From contig OX104117.1 of the NCBI GenBank assembly GCA_944474755.1, positions 78,406,926 through 78,470,925 on the forward strand: DNA of 64,000 nt, given 5' to 3'. A program made the position numbers and the translations under genes. Of this stretch, positions 13,330 to 25,600 are shown one piece after another (position 1 is the first letter of the stretch; each line of letters starts with the position of its first letter). This DNA is from Limnoperna fortunei (lineage: Eukaryota > Mollusca > Bivalvia > Mytilida > Modiolidae). The notes under the pieces were generated by a model. The model saw only the letters and a program-made list of their open reading frames with translations, had not been told where the DNA came from and searched no databases.

Positions 13330-14290
13330 CACCTAGGTCGAAGAAAAAAAGCAAGGAAAACGACAGAACAACGAGCTCCGAACGTCAAGGGACAATTAAA
13401 AATCCAGAATAAGACAAACATATACAATGAAAAAAACACAAATAAAAAGGAGTAACGCAAACGCAGTAAAAACCATGGGTGCACATAAGTGCTGAGGACG
13501 AGTGAGCAGTGCCTGCTACATAGACAGCCGTCGAGATGTCTTCTTGTATAGAAAGAAGTCAAATCCAGGAATATGAAAGACTTTTTATGACTCAGCGCGA
13601 AAATGCCCGATCGATTTTGAGAGATTGATTTCGCATAGCCATCAATTACCATGGTATCGACCAAAGAACTTAAAAGGGATAACATCAACCTAAGTACAAC
13701 AAACCCTTGTTTGAGAAGCTAATTATTCAACAGCAGTTACCCGTCTAGAAAATCGGAATACCGATCACGGGATCTAGCGTAACGTACAGGTTGTGAAATG
13801 TACACAAAGCCGGATCTTCTGGCATGTTTGCTATAGATTAATAGTCTGTTGAAAGACATATCGACCAAACATGAAAAATATGTTGACGATTAGATAATCT
13901 AACATTTGACCGATTTGTTCTTCGGAATATTTTTTTTGTTTTAGATTAATTGATTACGACGTAAGCTTGTTCATGTCTACTAATATCGTCTCTTTCCGTT
14001 TTTCTTGAAACAACAACGTATAATATGCATTAAGGCTAGTTTACGCTGCATATGTGAAATGGCTGCATAAATTGTCGAAGTCTGACATTTCATTTATGGC
14101 AGTCCTGGACATGCAATGTCAATGTATTTTTAAAGCCTATTATTTTGCCGATAAATAGTGGTCAGAAGTTTCGATAGAGGTTAGTGGTACATTTAGATGA
14201 TCCTGCTAAAACGCTGGTTGTATGGATTTTTTTGAAGTTTAGAGAATGTGAAAATGATATTAAATTTTATTGAAATACGCCGCTATTCTC
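13330..14290 (-). mobile_element. Broken retroelement with RT remnants (same family as 31050-32470)
   Basis: Minus-strand frames read 'YISQPVRYARSRDRYSDFL' and 'LLKQGFVV', then a 3' tail with 'ccatgggtgcac' and 'gagcagtgcctgc' (in plus orientation). Segment order matches the longer copy at 31050-32470, which has the RT motif YIDD. Here the RT core between about 13820 and 13900 is largely lost and stops interrupt every frame. The RT resembles those I associate with Penelope-like elements; the clade is not certain. Confidence 0.6.
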
Positions 14291-14984
14291 TTCCTGTCAT
14301 GAAAAAACTGTTTACAGTTGTCGACATTTTAAACTCACCAGACCCTAACCGGATAGTTGTTTTACACTCTGTTGGAACCTGATAATGGTTTGTACTTATT
14401 TGTTTTGCTTTGAAGACTTATTTCGTGCCAGGGCATCTTGCTCAACAAGTTCAAGCTATGACGCATTTAGTAGAGTTTTAGACTTCGTAACCATTTATTT
14501 TTCGGGTTTACGTGTTAGACTTGCTACATCGCGTTAGTCTTTGTTTTCATGGTGAAATAAATGTATGTTGCTATTCGCGAGGTTCATGGTATAATACATA
14601 GAATATACTGACAAGATTAATACATGTATACATACTTTGTAGTGTGCAACGGGCATTAACCTAATTTCTCGATCAGCAATACTTGTGACGCACGCATATA
14701 AAGAACATTCTTATATTATTTAATATAATAGTTTTTACATGCATATCTTTTTACTTAACAAAGGCTACAGTTCAAATGCACTACAATACATCTAAATGAA
14801 TGTAAGCCTGAACGTACAGTTGGGTGCAGTCCTAACATAACATGCTAGTTAACTTGTAAAGCAGAGATTCTGACTGCTTTAAGTTAACGTCGAGCAGAGA
14901 ATTTGACTGCATTGAGCAGAGATTTTGACAACCCAAGTTAACTTGGGCTGTTCCTTTGACAATTTTTTATACAATATATTTCTG

Positions 14985-15215
14985 TCCATTTGACAATTTG
15001 TTGACAATTCCTGTCCACTGGACATTTTTGTTCTTTTGACAATTTTTGTCCACTTGACTTTTATTTCTTTTGACAATTTCTGTCCTCTGGACAATTTTTT
15101 TTTCTTGACAATTTTGTCACGTGACAAGTTTGTCAACAGGACATTTTTTGTTCTGACAATTGTGTCTACTGGACATTTTTTATTTTGGAAATTTATGTCC
15201 ACTTTGTCAACTTGC
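14985..15215. repeat. Degenerate minisatellite, TTTTGTCC/TTGACAA units
   Basis: Repeats of 'ttttgacaatttttgtccactggacattttt' with a basic period near 18 bp and a higher-order period near 36 bp. They create long but meaningless open frames on both strands (lysine-rich on minus, phenylalanine-rich on plus). 'gacaa' and 'ttgtc' alternate, so the array can also fold on itself. Confidence 0.7.
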
Positions 15216-15847
15216 TAACCTTTCGACTGCACTTTAAAACACTTTCAACTTTTACCTTTTTAATGTTTTTTGACATATTTTTACGAAAGACCGACTGGTT
15301 GTACCGTACGTCCATTTATTTTATCATTTATTTTGTTGGAATGAAAAGTATACGAAAGATGAAAATCAAATCCTTTGTCGTTTATTAAAATCCTACTACC
15401 AAAAAAAAAACAATCGCTAAAATACACAATTAGTTAATGAAAGAATTTTATATTGAAGATTTGTTTGCTATTTACGTGTTTCTGGAGGATATCATATCAA
15501 CAAAAATGTTTTAAACTGTACGTCTCGGAAACATATTACTTATTGCGCCGTTGTTTCCTTTAATTAAACATTAATGTATATTCCAATAAAGTGAGACATA
15601 TCTTTGTTAAAATAGATATCTATCAATCGAGCAATTCTTCGATATCATAATATAAATTACAACTCTTGAACTTAGCAATCATTCAAAATATAAATTAAGT
15701 CTACATGTATCCAATTGAAAGTACATCTACATGATTGTATCAATTTATACCACTAAATCTTATTAAAGTACACAACAAATAAACAATAATGTAAAATATC
15801 TTATATTTACAATGGTAAAACCCCCATTTTGGTTGCATCTTTTGTGT

Positions 15848-16105
15848 ATCAGGAATAATTTTTTAGATATAAAATAGGGATTTAATTCCATCACTAATAT
15901 CCCCAGAGTTATTTTATACATAAAAGAGTGGTTTTTACTTTTATAGCTCAGGTCTCAGGATTGATATTATATGTAAAATATAGTTTTTGCCCATCACTAT
16001 GGTCGCAGTAATGATTTTATATGTGAAATATGTTTTTTAATGGCATCGGTAAAGTCTCGAGATTGATTTTATATGTTAAATATGGATTTTAATTGCATCG
16101 CAAAT
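15848..16105. repeat. About four copies of a ~62-bp degenerate tandem repeat
   Basis: The unit is roughly 'gattttatatgtaaaatatggtttttaattgcatcactaaggtctcag', recurring at about 15865, 15930, 15990 and 16050 with substitutions. Non-coding. Confidence 0.6.
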
Positions 16106-16182
16106 AATACCATGTGTGTGGTTCAAAGGTTAATGTGTTTTCAATGCCTAAGAAAAACTAATTAATATTATACAAATACCAC

Positions 16183-16302
16183 CTTTCTCTTAGTAAATAC
16201 AAGTTTATATCGACTGAGAGATGTATATCAACCGAGGACGTAGTCCGTGGTCGATATACAACCCGGGGTCGGTATATATAACTTGTATTGACTAAGAGAA
16301 AG
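16183..16302. repeat. 120-bp imperfect palindrome
   Basis: The left arm 'ctttctcttagtaaatacaag' pairs with 'cttgtattgactaagagaaag'. The centre 'accgaggacgtagtccgtggt' is itself palindromic. Likely a small hairpin-type MITE. Confidence 0.7.
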
Positions 16303-18023
16303 CATGTATTTTTTAACATTATTAATTGACAATTTTGCAGTATTTTAATTTTTCACATAAAGAATAAAAATAAAAATAAAATGTCTATCTCCTCCTTATT
16401 AAAATGTTTGATTTTGTGCATTGTTTGTTGTTGTGTTGCAGCAGATATTGATAACCGGATGTAAAATACGATTAGCCGATTGCGAAATATCACACAATTG
16501 CGGGAATTTTTTGTTCTGTTTTGAGTAACTGTGCAATCCGAAATAAATCAGTCAATCCGTCAAAATACAAAATAGCACATGGTAGACTTTGGACAAATTA
16601 AATACAGGAAAAAAATCAATTAATAATATTAATATTTACCAAATATATAATTACCAAAACAGATGTACAAGTACATTTATTATTATAAGTATCCATATAT
16701 TATATAAAAGTTTATTATATCTGTATGCAACAAAACTTGTTAATAATTAGTATGTCAATTCTTCTTTCATACCAAGACTTTTTGTTTGCATACAGTTTAC
16801 AATTCAGAAAACTATCACATAATATACACGTTTTTATAAATCACGGCTATGATAAATATTTTTTAAGTGTCATGTCCAATTGAAATGTCTATGTAAGCGA
16901 TTGTTCAACTTGTGGTTTACTTATCATTTGTGAAGACACAAATTTTATTGTTATTGGTAATGAAGGGTAAATTATTCGGTACCCACTCTTTTCAGATAAT
17001 CAAAGAAAACAAAATCGTGTCTTGTTTGTATATAATTGTAGTGTAGTTAGTGGCGATGCTGTCCTATCTATTATACATGAATATGTAGTCGTTTTGGTGA
17101 CCGTTTTAATAGTCTTATCGACTTGTCATTGCTGTCAACGTCGGCTTGATCCAGTATACTCGACTTTGACCCTTAAGGGCTTGGTGATACTACTCTCAAA
17201 ACTGATCTTGTATTGTGTGCCCCACGAGCGTGGTGGTTACAAATTCTGATAAAGTTGAAAGTCATGAAGAAAATATTATTTTTTGTTAACACTGGGGTAA
17301 TAAAAGATATTAATTAAAGAAATGCACTACACAAACGTCAGAAAAAAAGATTATTATTTATGAACGTATAAAGAATTGCATGCTAAGTTGTGTTGTTAAA
17401 TTTATCATCTACACTATGTGATAAAAATAGAATCCACCACACACCTCTCAAACCCAAAGTAGGCAATTACAATGTAGATTTCGTTTATTATGCAACTTGA
17501 ATAAAGTTTTACTATGTTTTTAACATAAAATAATATATAGTTTTTGCAAATTATTTTTACACAACTCAAATAGAATGTGTGACACAGCATGTGTTAATAA
17601 ATCATTTCAAACTGTAAGAGTAATCTTCCTTATACAATTCAAACTTTAAAAATTTATTTTTAATGTAAATTTGTGCAATTAAACAGGTGCTGCTTCTCTA
17701 TGAGACATACGAAATATGAAGGCCACAGACAATGAGAATAGTATGTCATGTTTTGGAGATTTTCAGGCTTCTTTATGCGCCACTAACAGCTGTTGTCCTA
17801 GGAATCAAAATGTTGTGTCGTAGAGTAGATCTCAAACTTGGTATTACATTGTACTGACGAATTTGCATAAAATTCAGAAAAGCACCTTGCGTTTGTCTAG
17901 TACGAAATAGTAAAAGCTTAAAAGTTTTTTGCCCTAGCTTCTTTTTCGAACGAATTACTTTGAACTCTACGCAGTCGGCATGTCGGAGAAAACATTTTTA
18001 TTTTTCAATTCAATATCTAATTA
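16303..18023. other. No feature seen
   Basis: AT-rich intergenic or intronic sequence. No exon pattern was recognised on either strand. Confidence 0.35.
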
Positions 18024-18343
18024 TGCTACATCAGTGGATGGTACGTGTGCATGCGCAGGAGACAGACGCTTGAAAATAGAATTTTGGAAGATTGTAGCTC
18101 TTCTAATGACATTATGACTAACATCAAGGACAATTTTTCTCAATTTGCACGTCTCACCGTCACAGGGCGAATGATACACCTCATTTGCCTCCACTGCTTT
18201 GCTGACTTCAAGTTCATTCAACTCTACTGCATTGCTCACTCCATATTCACTGTTACTAATGAATGTGTAATCAACGTTCTCTGTCGTAATTCCGCTGCAA
18301 AACTTGATGACGCGATGTTGTCTACGTATAAAAATATGTACTA
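18024..18343 (-). CDS. Candidate last exon with cytoplasmic-tail character
   Basis: An open frame from the acceptor AATCAAG|AATAGTAC to TAA, about 105 codons. It begins basic (FIRRQHRVIKFC), as after a membrane span, then becomes acidic with 'VDYTFISNSEYGV' and 'ELNELEVSKAVEANEVYHS'. The tyrosines resemble signalling-tail motifs. The frame does not join cleanly to the exon ending at 18705, because the phase-2 join would make TGA. It may belong to another transcript of the lectin cluster or be a relic. Confidence 0.4.
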
Positions 18344-18704
18344 TTCTTGATTGTTTTTAGACGGCTTTAAACATTTAATATGCTATAACAAGGAGCAAAA
18401 TTGCTTATACTCTAATATGTATCAAAACTGGAAGAGCGGAAAAACTTCCAGACTAATAGTAATGCTAGATGTGTTTAAGATTACAAATAAAATTCAATTT
18501 TTTTTTCTTTAAAGACACACATAAAAAATACATAAATTTATAATTTATAATTCACGACAGCTTTCGAACTGATTATAAATTGGTGGCAATGACTGAATTC
18601 GAAAAGTCGATTTGTTGTCGTATAGATGGGACTCATGAATTGCTAAAGGAAAATATCAAATATCAGGCAAAACGGCAATGTTTCCAGTGAAGCACGCAAT
18701 TGTA

Positions 18705-18970
18705 TTACCACTCGGGTTTCGTTGTAAATGAAATCGCTACTTGTGTGTCGTCTATTTCATGATATTCATGGTATTCCAGTCGCGGATCTGTGCAAGATAC
18801 ATTAAAATTGTTCCTGTCGTGATTGATCGCTTGCCGATTTCGTTTGTCACAGCAATATAATTCAACAGATAGTGTTATTAAAATCGATAATACATGTGCA
18901 AACAAATAAACCGGAATACCACCCGAAAAAGACCGGCATACGAGTCGGTGTTTGACCAGTTTGTGATTGT
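18705..18970 (-). CDS. Candidate membrane span plus cytoplasmic tail exon
   Basis: The minus frame reads GGIPVYLFAHVLSILITLSV then ELYCCDKRNRQ: about 20 hydrophobic residues followed by a basic stop-transfer cluster, then a tail with 'LEYHEYHEIDD', ending in TAA at 18705. A possible acceptor (CACTTAAG|AC) gives phase 1, the phase of the L1 membrane exon. This is the layout of a type I receptor end; it might close L4 or an unseen paralogue. The upstream border is uncertain. Confidence 0.4.
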
Positions 18971-19424
18971 CTTAAGTGGTGTAGTCGTTTGAGGGAATGT
19001 CTAATCTAAAATAAAGGTTGACTTATTCTATTAGCATCACCCAAATAGATCATATGTACAATGTTGCAAATAAATTAACCCTTTACGGACTCGGTTTATG
19101 TTTTGGTATCGTCTTTGCAATATTCAATGCAAGGAGTACGACTGTGTAAGGTCTATTCTTCCAATCAATTGGTTATTACTTCGATATTGACATAGCCTAA
19201 ATATGCTTAAGATCCAATTTGGAAGATTTAAGTCTAGAAATTTTCTGAATGGTTCTGTAATTTACATTCCAATCTTCATCATAATATATCAAATAGCATT
19301 CAATATTTTTTCACATGAACTACAAATTCCATACTGATTTGTAACCATAATTACGTAGGCATAACCCACTTATCATTTTATCTCACCTTCCTCACCTTCA
19401 ATTTACGAAGTACTTCACTTCTTC

Positions 19425-19525
19425 CCCAACAACTGGACGCCATGATATAGCTTAAAAATTGCTGAAATTGTTTTTTAATTCGAATGTTTAAAACAACGTT
19501 AAACATCATTAACACAAACAAACAA
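19425..19525 (+). mobile_element. SINE tail fragment
   Basis: 'caactggacgccatgatatagcttaaaaattgctgaaatt' is the conserved tail of the bivalve tRNA-derived SINE. The tRNA-like head is absent. Confidence 0.65.
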
Positions 19526-19867
19526 TCCATTTCCAATTGTTCCTACAGGCAATAAAAAAGTTCTTAATGAGGTTATAGTAAAACAGACTGCAAAGATGAT
19601 TGCTTATAAATTGTGCACATTGACATTACGCCATCTTACAAAAACAATTACTGTTACGAGAATTATGTGTACGAGCAGCGTTAAATTTTACATAACTAGT
19701 TGCATACTTTACTTTAAACGTTAAATTGGCTTTATATTCTAACGAATTCACGTATAGGACAGAGGCTAAAATTAACGTTTTATTGCTTGACAAAAGTAAA
19801 GAATGTTTACACTAAAGTCATGAATAGACGCCAATCTTAATATCTCAATTGTCATGGATTGCCATTT

Positions 19868-19990
19868 TTAACGAAAGCCATGGTTTTTATGCGGGTACTC
19901 TGGCTTCCTTTACCAAAAATATCTGGACGCGACGGTACAGCTGCTGATAAATTGTTGAAAGTGGCGTTTAGTATCATTCAAAAAACAACA
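19868..19990 (+). mobile_element. SINE tail fragment
   Basis: Contains 'gggtactctggcttcctttacc', '(c)tggacgcgac' and 'gttgaaagtggcgttta' in the order of the SINE tail. The open frame running through it is a by-product. Confidence 0.6.
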
Positions 19991-20089
19991 AACGAAATTA
20001 ATAATATATGTGCAAAACAAAATCAACAGGAATACCACCTAAAAAGACAGACTATCTGAATCTAATGTTGTAATAAAATATAAACTTTA

Positions 20090-20245
20090 TCACAAACAAT
20101 AATATATTATCATTTGATAAACGCAAAACAAAACAACAAACACAAAATGAGTTACCCAAACCAAAATAAACACCATGGGTGCACTTACGCGCTCCTTACG
20201 AGTAAGCAGTAACGTATATATACCTAAGTGCACCCACATATATAT
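20090..20245 (-). mobile_element. 3' tail fragment of the retroelement seen at 13.3 and 31.1 kb
   Basis: 'accatgggtgcacttacgcgctccttacgagtaagcagt' matches the terminal part of the RT element copies (13465-13510 and 31160-31210). No coding part remains. Confidence 0.5.
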
Positions 20246-20270
20246 AAATTAGATTTTTAACACTGTCAAA

Positions 20271-20392
20271 GTTTTGCTTTCCCTCAGTGGAATTCGAACT
20301 GACACCGTTGTGACACTGTGGCACCAATTCGCCTGCACTACGTCCAGCGGTCTAGACCCCTCGGCCAAATCCGCTTTATAAAACTTAAGCTT
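20271..20392 (-). mobile_element. tRNA-derived SINE head
   Basis: On the minus strand an A box 'TGGCCGAGGGGT' and a B box 'AGTTCGAATTCC' are separated as in a tRNA with a long variable arm. This is the RNA polymerase III promoter of a SINE rather than a working tRNA, since the acceptor stem does not pair. Confidence 0.6.
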
Positions 20393-20575
20393 CATTAACC
20401 GGGTGAATCGTAGACATAGACATAGTACATATGTACAAGCGTGTGACGATGAAATTTTCGTAACCAATACGTATTAATCTGACAGTAATCTAATTCGGCA
20501 TTTTTGTATATATTATATAGGATGACAAAGTTACTTGTCATACAGTCACAGAAAGTAAATTATATACAAACGTAT

Positions 20576-20680
20576 AAGTATTGTGACAGCCATATAATAT
20601 ATCTATCCAGTGGATTTAAGAAATATCTGATGTTTCAGATATCCGCTGGATAGATATATTATATGGTTGTCACAATACTT
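20576..20680. repeat. Near-perfect 40-bp inverted repeat (hairpin)
   Basis: The arms 'aagtattgtgacagccatat...' and its reverse complement match at 38 of 40 positions around a 25-bp loop that contains 'atctgatgtttcagat', itself palindromic. A small hairpin MITE is the likely identity. Confidence 0.85.
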
Positions 20681-20829
20681 AGACTTTGTCTAGCGTTATA
20701 TAACATAAAACAATAACACAAAATAAAGGTCACATTATTACGAAAATCTAGTGCTTTCATCCATCATGGGACTTTTAAACGATTTTGTTACTAACGTAAC
20801 TTTGAAAATGGGGATATTTTGACATAACG

Positions 20830-21425
20830 TTATTGTTTATAGTGCATTTAGTTTTGGTTGGAACAATTTTATATTTTTTCTGTATTCCTCATTATCTTGT
20901 TGGCATTTGTAAAAAGGGAAAATTTTAAATTTTAAATTTACCACCAGTGCATACTTCTAAGTGTTAACTTAATGGAATTTGTCTATATTCTTCCTGTCTG
21001 AAATTATTGTTTGTGAATCCGAACGCGTTCACTTCCTGTTTGACCAACGTATTCTTCCTGACATTTTGTGCATATGACACAGTAAATTAGATTCTCTATT
21101 GTACATGCCATATTAGCTTTTTTTATTTTAAAGGTCTTTCCGGTGTTGAACTTAATTTTCGGAACCAGTTTGCAAGTAATTAAATTTTTCCCTTGATGAA
21201 CATAACCACACCTTTTATCACCATATATTTTTACAAGTAAGTAATTTGCATTCATATTGAATCTCGCTGGTTTTAAATGGCGTTTTAGTTTTTTTATTCA
21301 TCTTTTATAAGAGTTTTAAGATCTTCACTTTGATGTAAGATTGGAATATTACTCTTAATATATAAGAAAATGTTAGGTAGTGCTGGATCGTGTGTTGTAA
21401 CTAAAGGGATAAGGTCGGGCTTTTC
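20830..21425 (-). pseudogene. Penelope-like element: 3' part with GIY-YIG endonuclease
   Basis: The minus strand encodes, across frameshifts, 'DLIPLVTTHDPALPNIF', 'ILHQSEDL', then 'NLIYCVICTKCQEEYVGQTG' and 'RVRIHK', and finally 'QEEYRQIPL...GGKFKI'. This order, ending in a GIY-YIG-like core (here IYC...EYVGQTG) with CxxC, is typical of the C-terminal endonuclease of Penelope-like retroelements. Stops and frame changes show it is dead. The RT part is absent upstream. Confidence 0.75.
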
Positions 21426-21439
21426 ATTTTTTTTCTTTT

Positions 21440-21578
21440 GGTTTTCTTAGTTCCACCACTGACAACGCGTTTGCTCGTTTTATTGTATCTTCAATCAAAT
21501 TTAGCGGGATTTGTGACTGTCCCTTGACTTTTGGCTCTTGTTGTTCTGTCGGTTTTATTTACTATTTTTCTTAGAACA
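21440..21578 (+). mobile_element. Retroelement 3' tail, plus-strand copy
   Basis: 'gggatttgtgactgtcccttgacttttggctcttgttgttctgtcggttt' is the reverse complement of the tail at 13330-13400 and 31050-31110, and also matches 27960-28030. Confidence 0.5.
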
Positions 21579-22494
21579 CAATATATTCATACAAGGTCGT
21601 TTCATAAGTTTCGTTAATTAGATATTCGAGAGTGGTACGATTCCTGAAATCAGGATCTTTAACGTATTGTTACAAGAGTGTGGATTAGTTCTACCTCTAC
21701 TGTGGAGATTAAAGGCTTATATAATTGTTTGTCTTATTACAGCCGCACAGCCTTTAAAGGCCTAGAGTTGTTTTCCAGAAGTTTTTTATTATTCGGCATA
21801 AGCTTACTAAATTTTCCTTAAGTTATAAGAGCGGATGCAAGAGTAATTTTAAAATCTTCTGAAGTAGCGCTTCATGATAACGCTTATGATGAAAATGTGC
21901 TTCTGTCAACCCTTTCATACGTTTCAAACTTTAAAAGATTGCATTCAATTTGTAAATTTACATTTTTTTTCATTTAAAAATGTCAGGGTCCTGCTTTAAA
22001 TCATGCACACTGTATTTTCGTTGATTAAATTTATTCCGCGTTGTTTCTACTTTGGCCGTCGCCAAGGAAGCGCGTTCTCTGTATAGCTACAGCTTTTGCT
22101 GAGAAATGCCAAACTCGATTTTACGTTATCTGTAACGATTTGAACCACAAAAAATTAGAATATTGATAACAAGCACAGGTAATGTACATATTAGACTGAC
22201 GGTCATAAATAAGCCACTGAATGTATGTTTGGTACTCAGTCTATATATACTACTTGTCACAAAAACATTTTATGAAACATGCTTAAGTATTTTCTTAACT
22301 ATACCTGTACCAAATACAAAAAATTGTACCCAATTTACGTGCTGAAAAAGGCTAAATAATTTATCTTAATCGCAATTGTATTTCCGCAAAACTGTAACGT
22401 CCTTTCTTGTTCTATTTGAGAAAACTTTGAAACATTCTTCTATGTGTTAAAATATCTATTTCCACTGGTATAAACGTAAATAGCTCGTATAGAT
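21579..22494. other. No feature seen
   Basis: No exon or repeat recognised. This is the expected 3' UTR side of locus L4; no clear AATAAA follows its stop. Confidence 0.35.
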
Positions 22495-22676
22495 TCATTT
22501 TAAATATTTTCCAATTGAACCATATCCACATCTGTAATAGGTGACATTTTTGTCAAGTCTAGTCTTCACCGACATCGAACAAACGAAAGGCAAGTCTACA
22601 CAACATGGTAATGGTGTTTGCGACATACTATGATCAATAGTTAAACACGTTGTTTTGTATTCTTGCACTTTTTCTA
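22495..22676 (-). CDS. L4 last exon: CTLD C-terminal half and stop
   Basis: Acceptor TTTTTTAG|TAGAAAAAG, phase 1, 182 nt to TGA. Encodes VEKVQEYKTTCLTIDHSM and 'PLPCCVDLPFVCSM'. The cysteine spacing equals that of the corresponding L1, L2 and L3 exons. Confidence 0.55.
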
Positions 22677-25600
22677 CTAAAAAAATTACACCAAGTATTA
22701 TTGGTAACAAGAAACTAAGTCTCGCCGAAACTAATGTGCCGATTGAAACATATTACCAAACACCCTCATGTTTTAAGTTCACTCGTGCGAGAAAAATCAA
22801 GCAAAACCCTACAGTTTTTTTGCCAGTGAATAGATCTTATCATGTAGTTACAGTTCATTAGGTTTAATGAAAATTTGAAGTCATCGTCATAAAAAAACGT
22901 CAAGGTAAAGGTACAAAAAATAAATTAAGACTGCTCAAGCGTCATCAAGGCTGGACTTTATTACTGTTTCTACATGTTAAGAGTCTATCTGTTTTGATTT
23001 TTTTCTGTATAATTTGTTGTTTGTTCTTGAGTAAAGACTCCATGCTCAGGCTTTACTTTATATTTAGATTTTCGGCGTGTCATTAATTCACATTAGCACT
23101 CTTCTTCCACATTCCACAGTACATCAGCATTTTTTGCAAGTGCGAACATTCGCATGCGGGGTTAATAATTAATGAATTTCATTGCCATTATTATTATGCC
23201 TTACTGATTGCTTTAAAAATTTTCTACATTTTTCTGTGTTTCACCATTTGGAAGTATTAATGAGATTTTCGTCACCAATTACCAATATCACCCCAAGATA
23301 CTCACCCCTCTGCAATTTAAATTGATTTTTACAAAAATCAATTTATAATTAGGCCTAATTGTAATATTGCAGATAACATTATTTTTGTCATAATCTGGAA
23401 AATTGTGATTTTTTTCTTTAGTTTGTTGTCTCTTTGTCCATTTACCATTTAATTTTGTTTATTTTACTTTATTTTAAATAAAGTGTTTATCGCAGTACAG
23501 TGTGCATATAAAACATGCCTAAAGCAAAAACCAAGTGTGGGAAAGTATTAACAAGAAACCAGAAAGAAATATTTAAAAAACAATATAAATTATAAAAACT
23601 ACTAATTGTTTTTTTCAATGGTGTTTAAGACCACTTTCAGCAATTTTATAGCTATATCATGGCGTTCAGTTTTTATACGAGGAGGAAGCCGGAATACCTG
23701 TAGAAAATCTCCGACCTTCGGTAAGAAAAATGGCTATCCTTGTCAATTACTTTTGCAGTCGATTACACCTTGCCCACAGTGAAACTCGAACCTGCAACCT
23801 CTGTGGCGAACGTATAATAGCGGAACTACGTTAGCCGTCGAGGCCGTAAAGAATCATGAAAGAAGTTTATTATTTTATTTTTATTTGTTTACCTTTTTAA
23901 ATGTTTTTTGATTTTCTGGTTTTTATGCTTCCACAGCTGTTATCGTGATTTAAGGGTAATAAACCTATTGACACACGGCCAAAGACTGCGTATGAACATC
24001 AGTTTTTCTTTTAAAATTATTACAGCTAAGCATAAGACTCTGTAATTAGGTAACAAACGAAGAATGGATGTTTTGTATGTGTATCATGGGCGAGTTTTAA
24101 AAACAACACTGAACAATAAAAAAACTATCATACAGTACTTAAGATTGAAAACGCAACACTTTTAGCAATCCGTCAGCGATCTGTCAGCGTTCCAAAACCC
24201 GTCAGCAATCAGTTACCAATCAGTCAGATCAGTCAAATCGTTCCCAATCCGTCCGATCGTTCCCAATCCGTCCATCCGTCAATTGACGGATTTGGAACGA
24301 TTTGACTGATCTGACGGATTGATTTGGACAGATCGCTCCAATCCGTCAATTCAACTTCCGGTTAGTAAAATAATATTCCGAAATGTGAAAATTCGTTTCA
24401 CTCGCAATTGTTAGAAGTATAAAAATGTCAACTGTTATGTCCTCATTTATGGTTCGTTTTACCTAATAATAAGGCTAAAACTGGCCTAAAGTTATAAATG
24501 ATATAAATGGAAATCCCCCAATCTATACCTAATGCATCTATGACGAAATATAAACATCATATAGTGTCATTTTATTAACAAAATAATTAAAACAATGTAA
24601 ATTTTTAAAAAAACCCACACACAATGACTTAAAAAAAATTACCCTCGCATACCCAGGCGCACGTCTCGTATTTTGTCTTGCGAATTTTTTTAAAGCGGAA
24701 AAAGTTTAGTATAAAGTTATAAATGATAAATGGAAATTCCGCCATCTCCAATCTATAACAAATGCATTTGTGACGGAATATAAACATCACATAGTTTCAA
24801 TTAAAAAAATAATTTAAAAAAAGAAATGAAAAAGACACACAATGAATTCAAAAAATATTTGACCTCGCGTGCCAAGGCGTACATCTCGTATTTGTCTTCG
24901 AAATTTTTTAAAGCGGAATAAGCGAGAAAGACGAAAAACGTGAAGGCGGAATCGTAACATTTTTTTAAATTTGCGCTTGCGCTTGTATGTATGTTTGAAG
25001 TTTTTTTTACATTTTTTTCAAAAATTATATTAGTCTATATAATATGGCGTCGAGTGTTTATAGGAAAGAGCTGGAGTACCCAACGAAACAGCAGACCGAC
25101 AGAAAAACAGGTGTTCTTTGCAAATTTAGGAATGAGTCGAGAACACCCTCTCGCTGTAATGGTCGAACAGACAACTCGATGATCAATAATAGATTACTGC
25201 TACCTTAACCCCCGAGGTCGAGGTTTTTTTTATTATAAACGCCGAGAAAGATCATTTGTCATGGTTTGATCAGTTTTCTTTCTGTGCCACGATTCTTAAC
25301 AATTCCGGTGTATAATACTCAAGATTAACGACACAAGCGAAAACATCTATTTGTGTATTTTATTCACTATCTCATTGTGTCACGAATTTACACATAATTA
25401 AATCTCAAATTAAGAATAAACTAATGTGCCACAATTCCTAAGAATTCTGCTGTATAATACTGAATAAGATTTACGACAAAAACGAACACGTCACATGAAT
25501 TTACATAGAATGAAAACTCAAATAAAGAATAAACTTCTAAACGCGTTTGTATATAGAAACTTATGAGTTAAAGATGCGCACATGTAAGCGTAATATAAAA

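Noticed and set aside
13329..13688. 119-codon minus frame
   Set aside because: Runs through the 3' part of a dead retroelement in a frame that does not match the RT frame throughout.
14879..15202. 107-codon lysine-rich minus frame
   Set aside because: Produced by the TTGACAA/TTTTGTCC minisatellite; repetitive without protein features.
20271..20392. Possible functional tRNA gene
   Set aside because: A and B boxes are present but arms do not pair into a cloverleaf; it matches a SINE head.
24140..24360. CRISPR-like array of ATCCGTCA repeats
   Set aside because: Units are 8 bp, irregular and palindromic, at the end of a eukaryotic foldback transposon; no spacers or cas genes.
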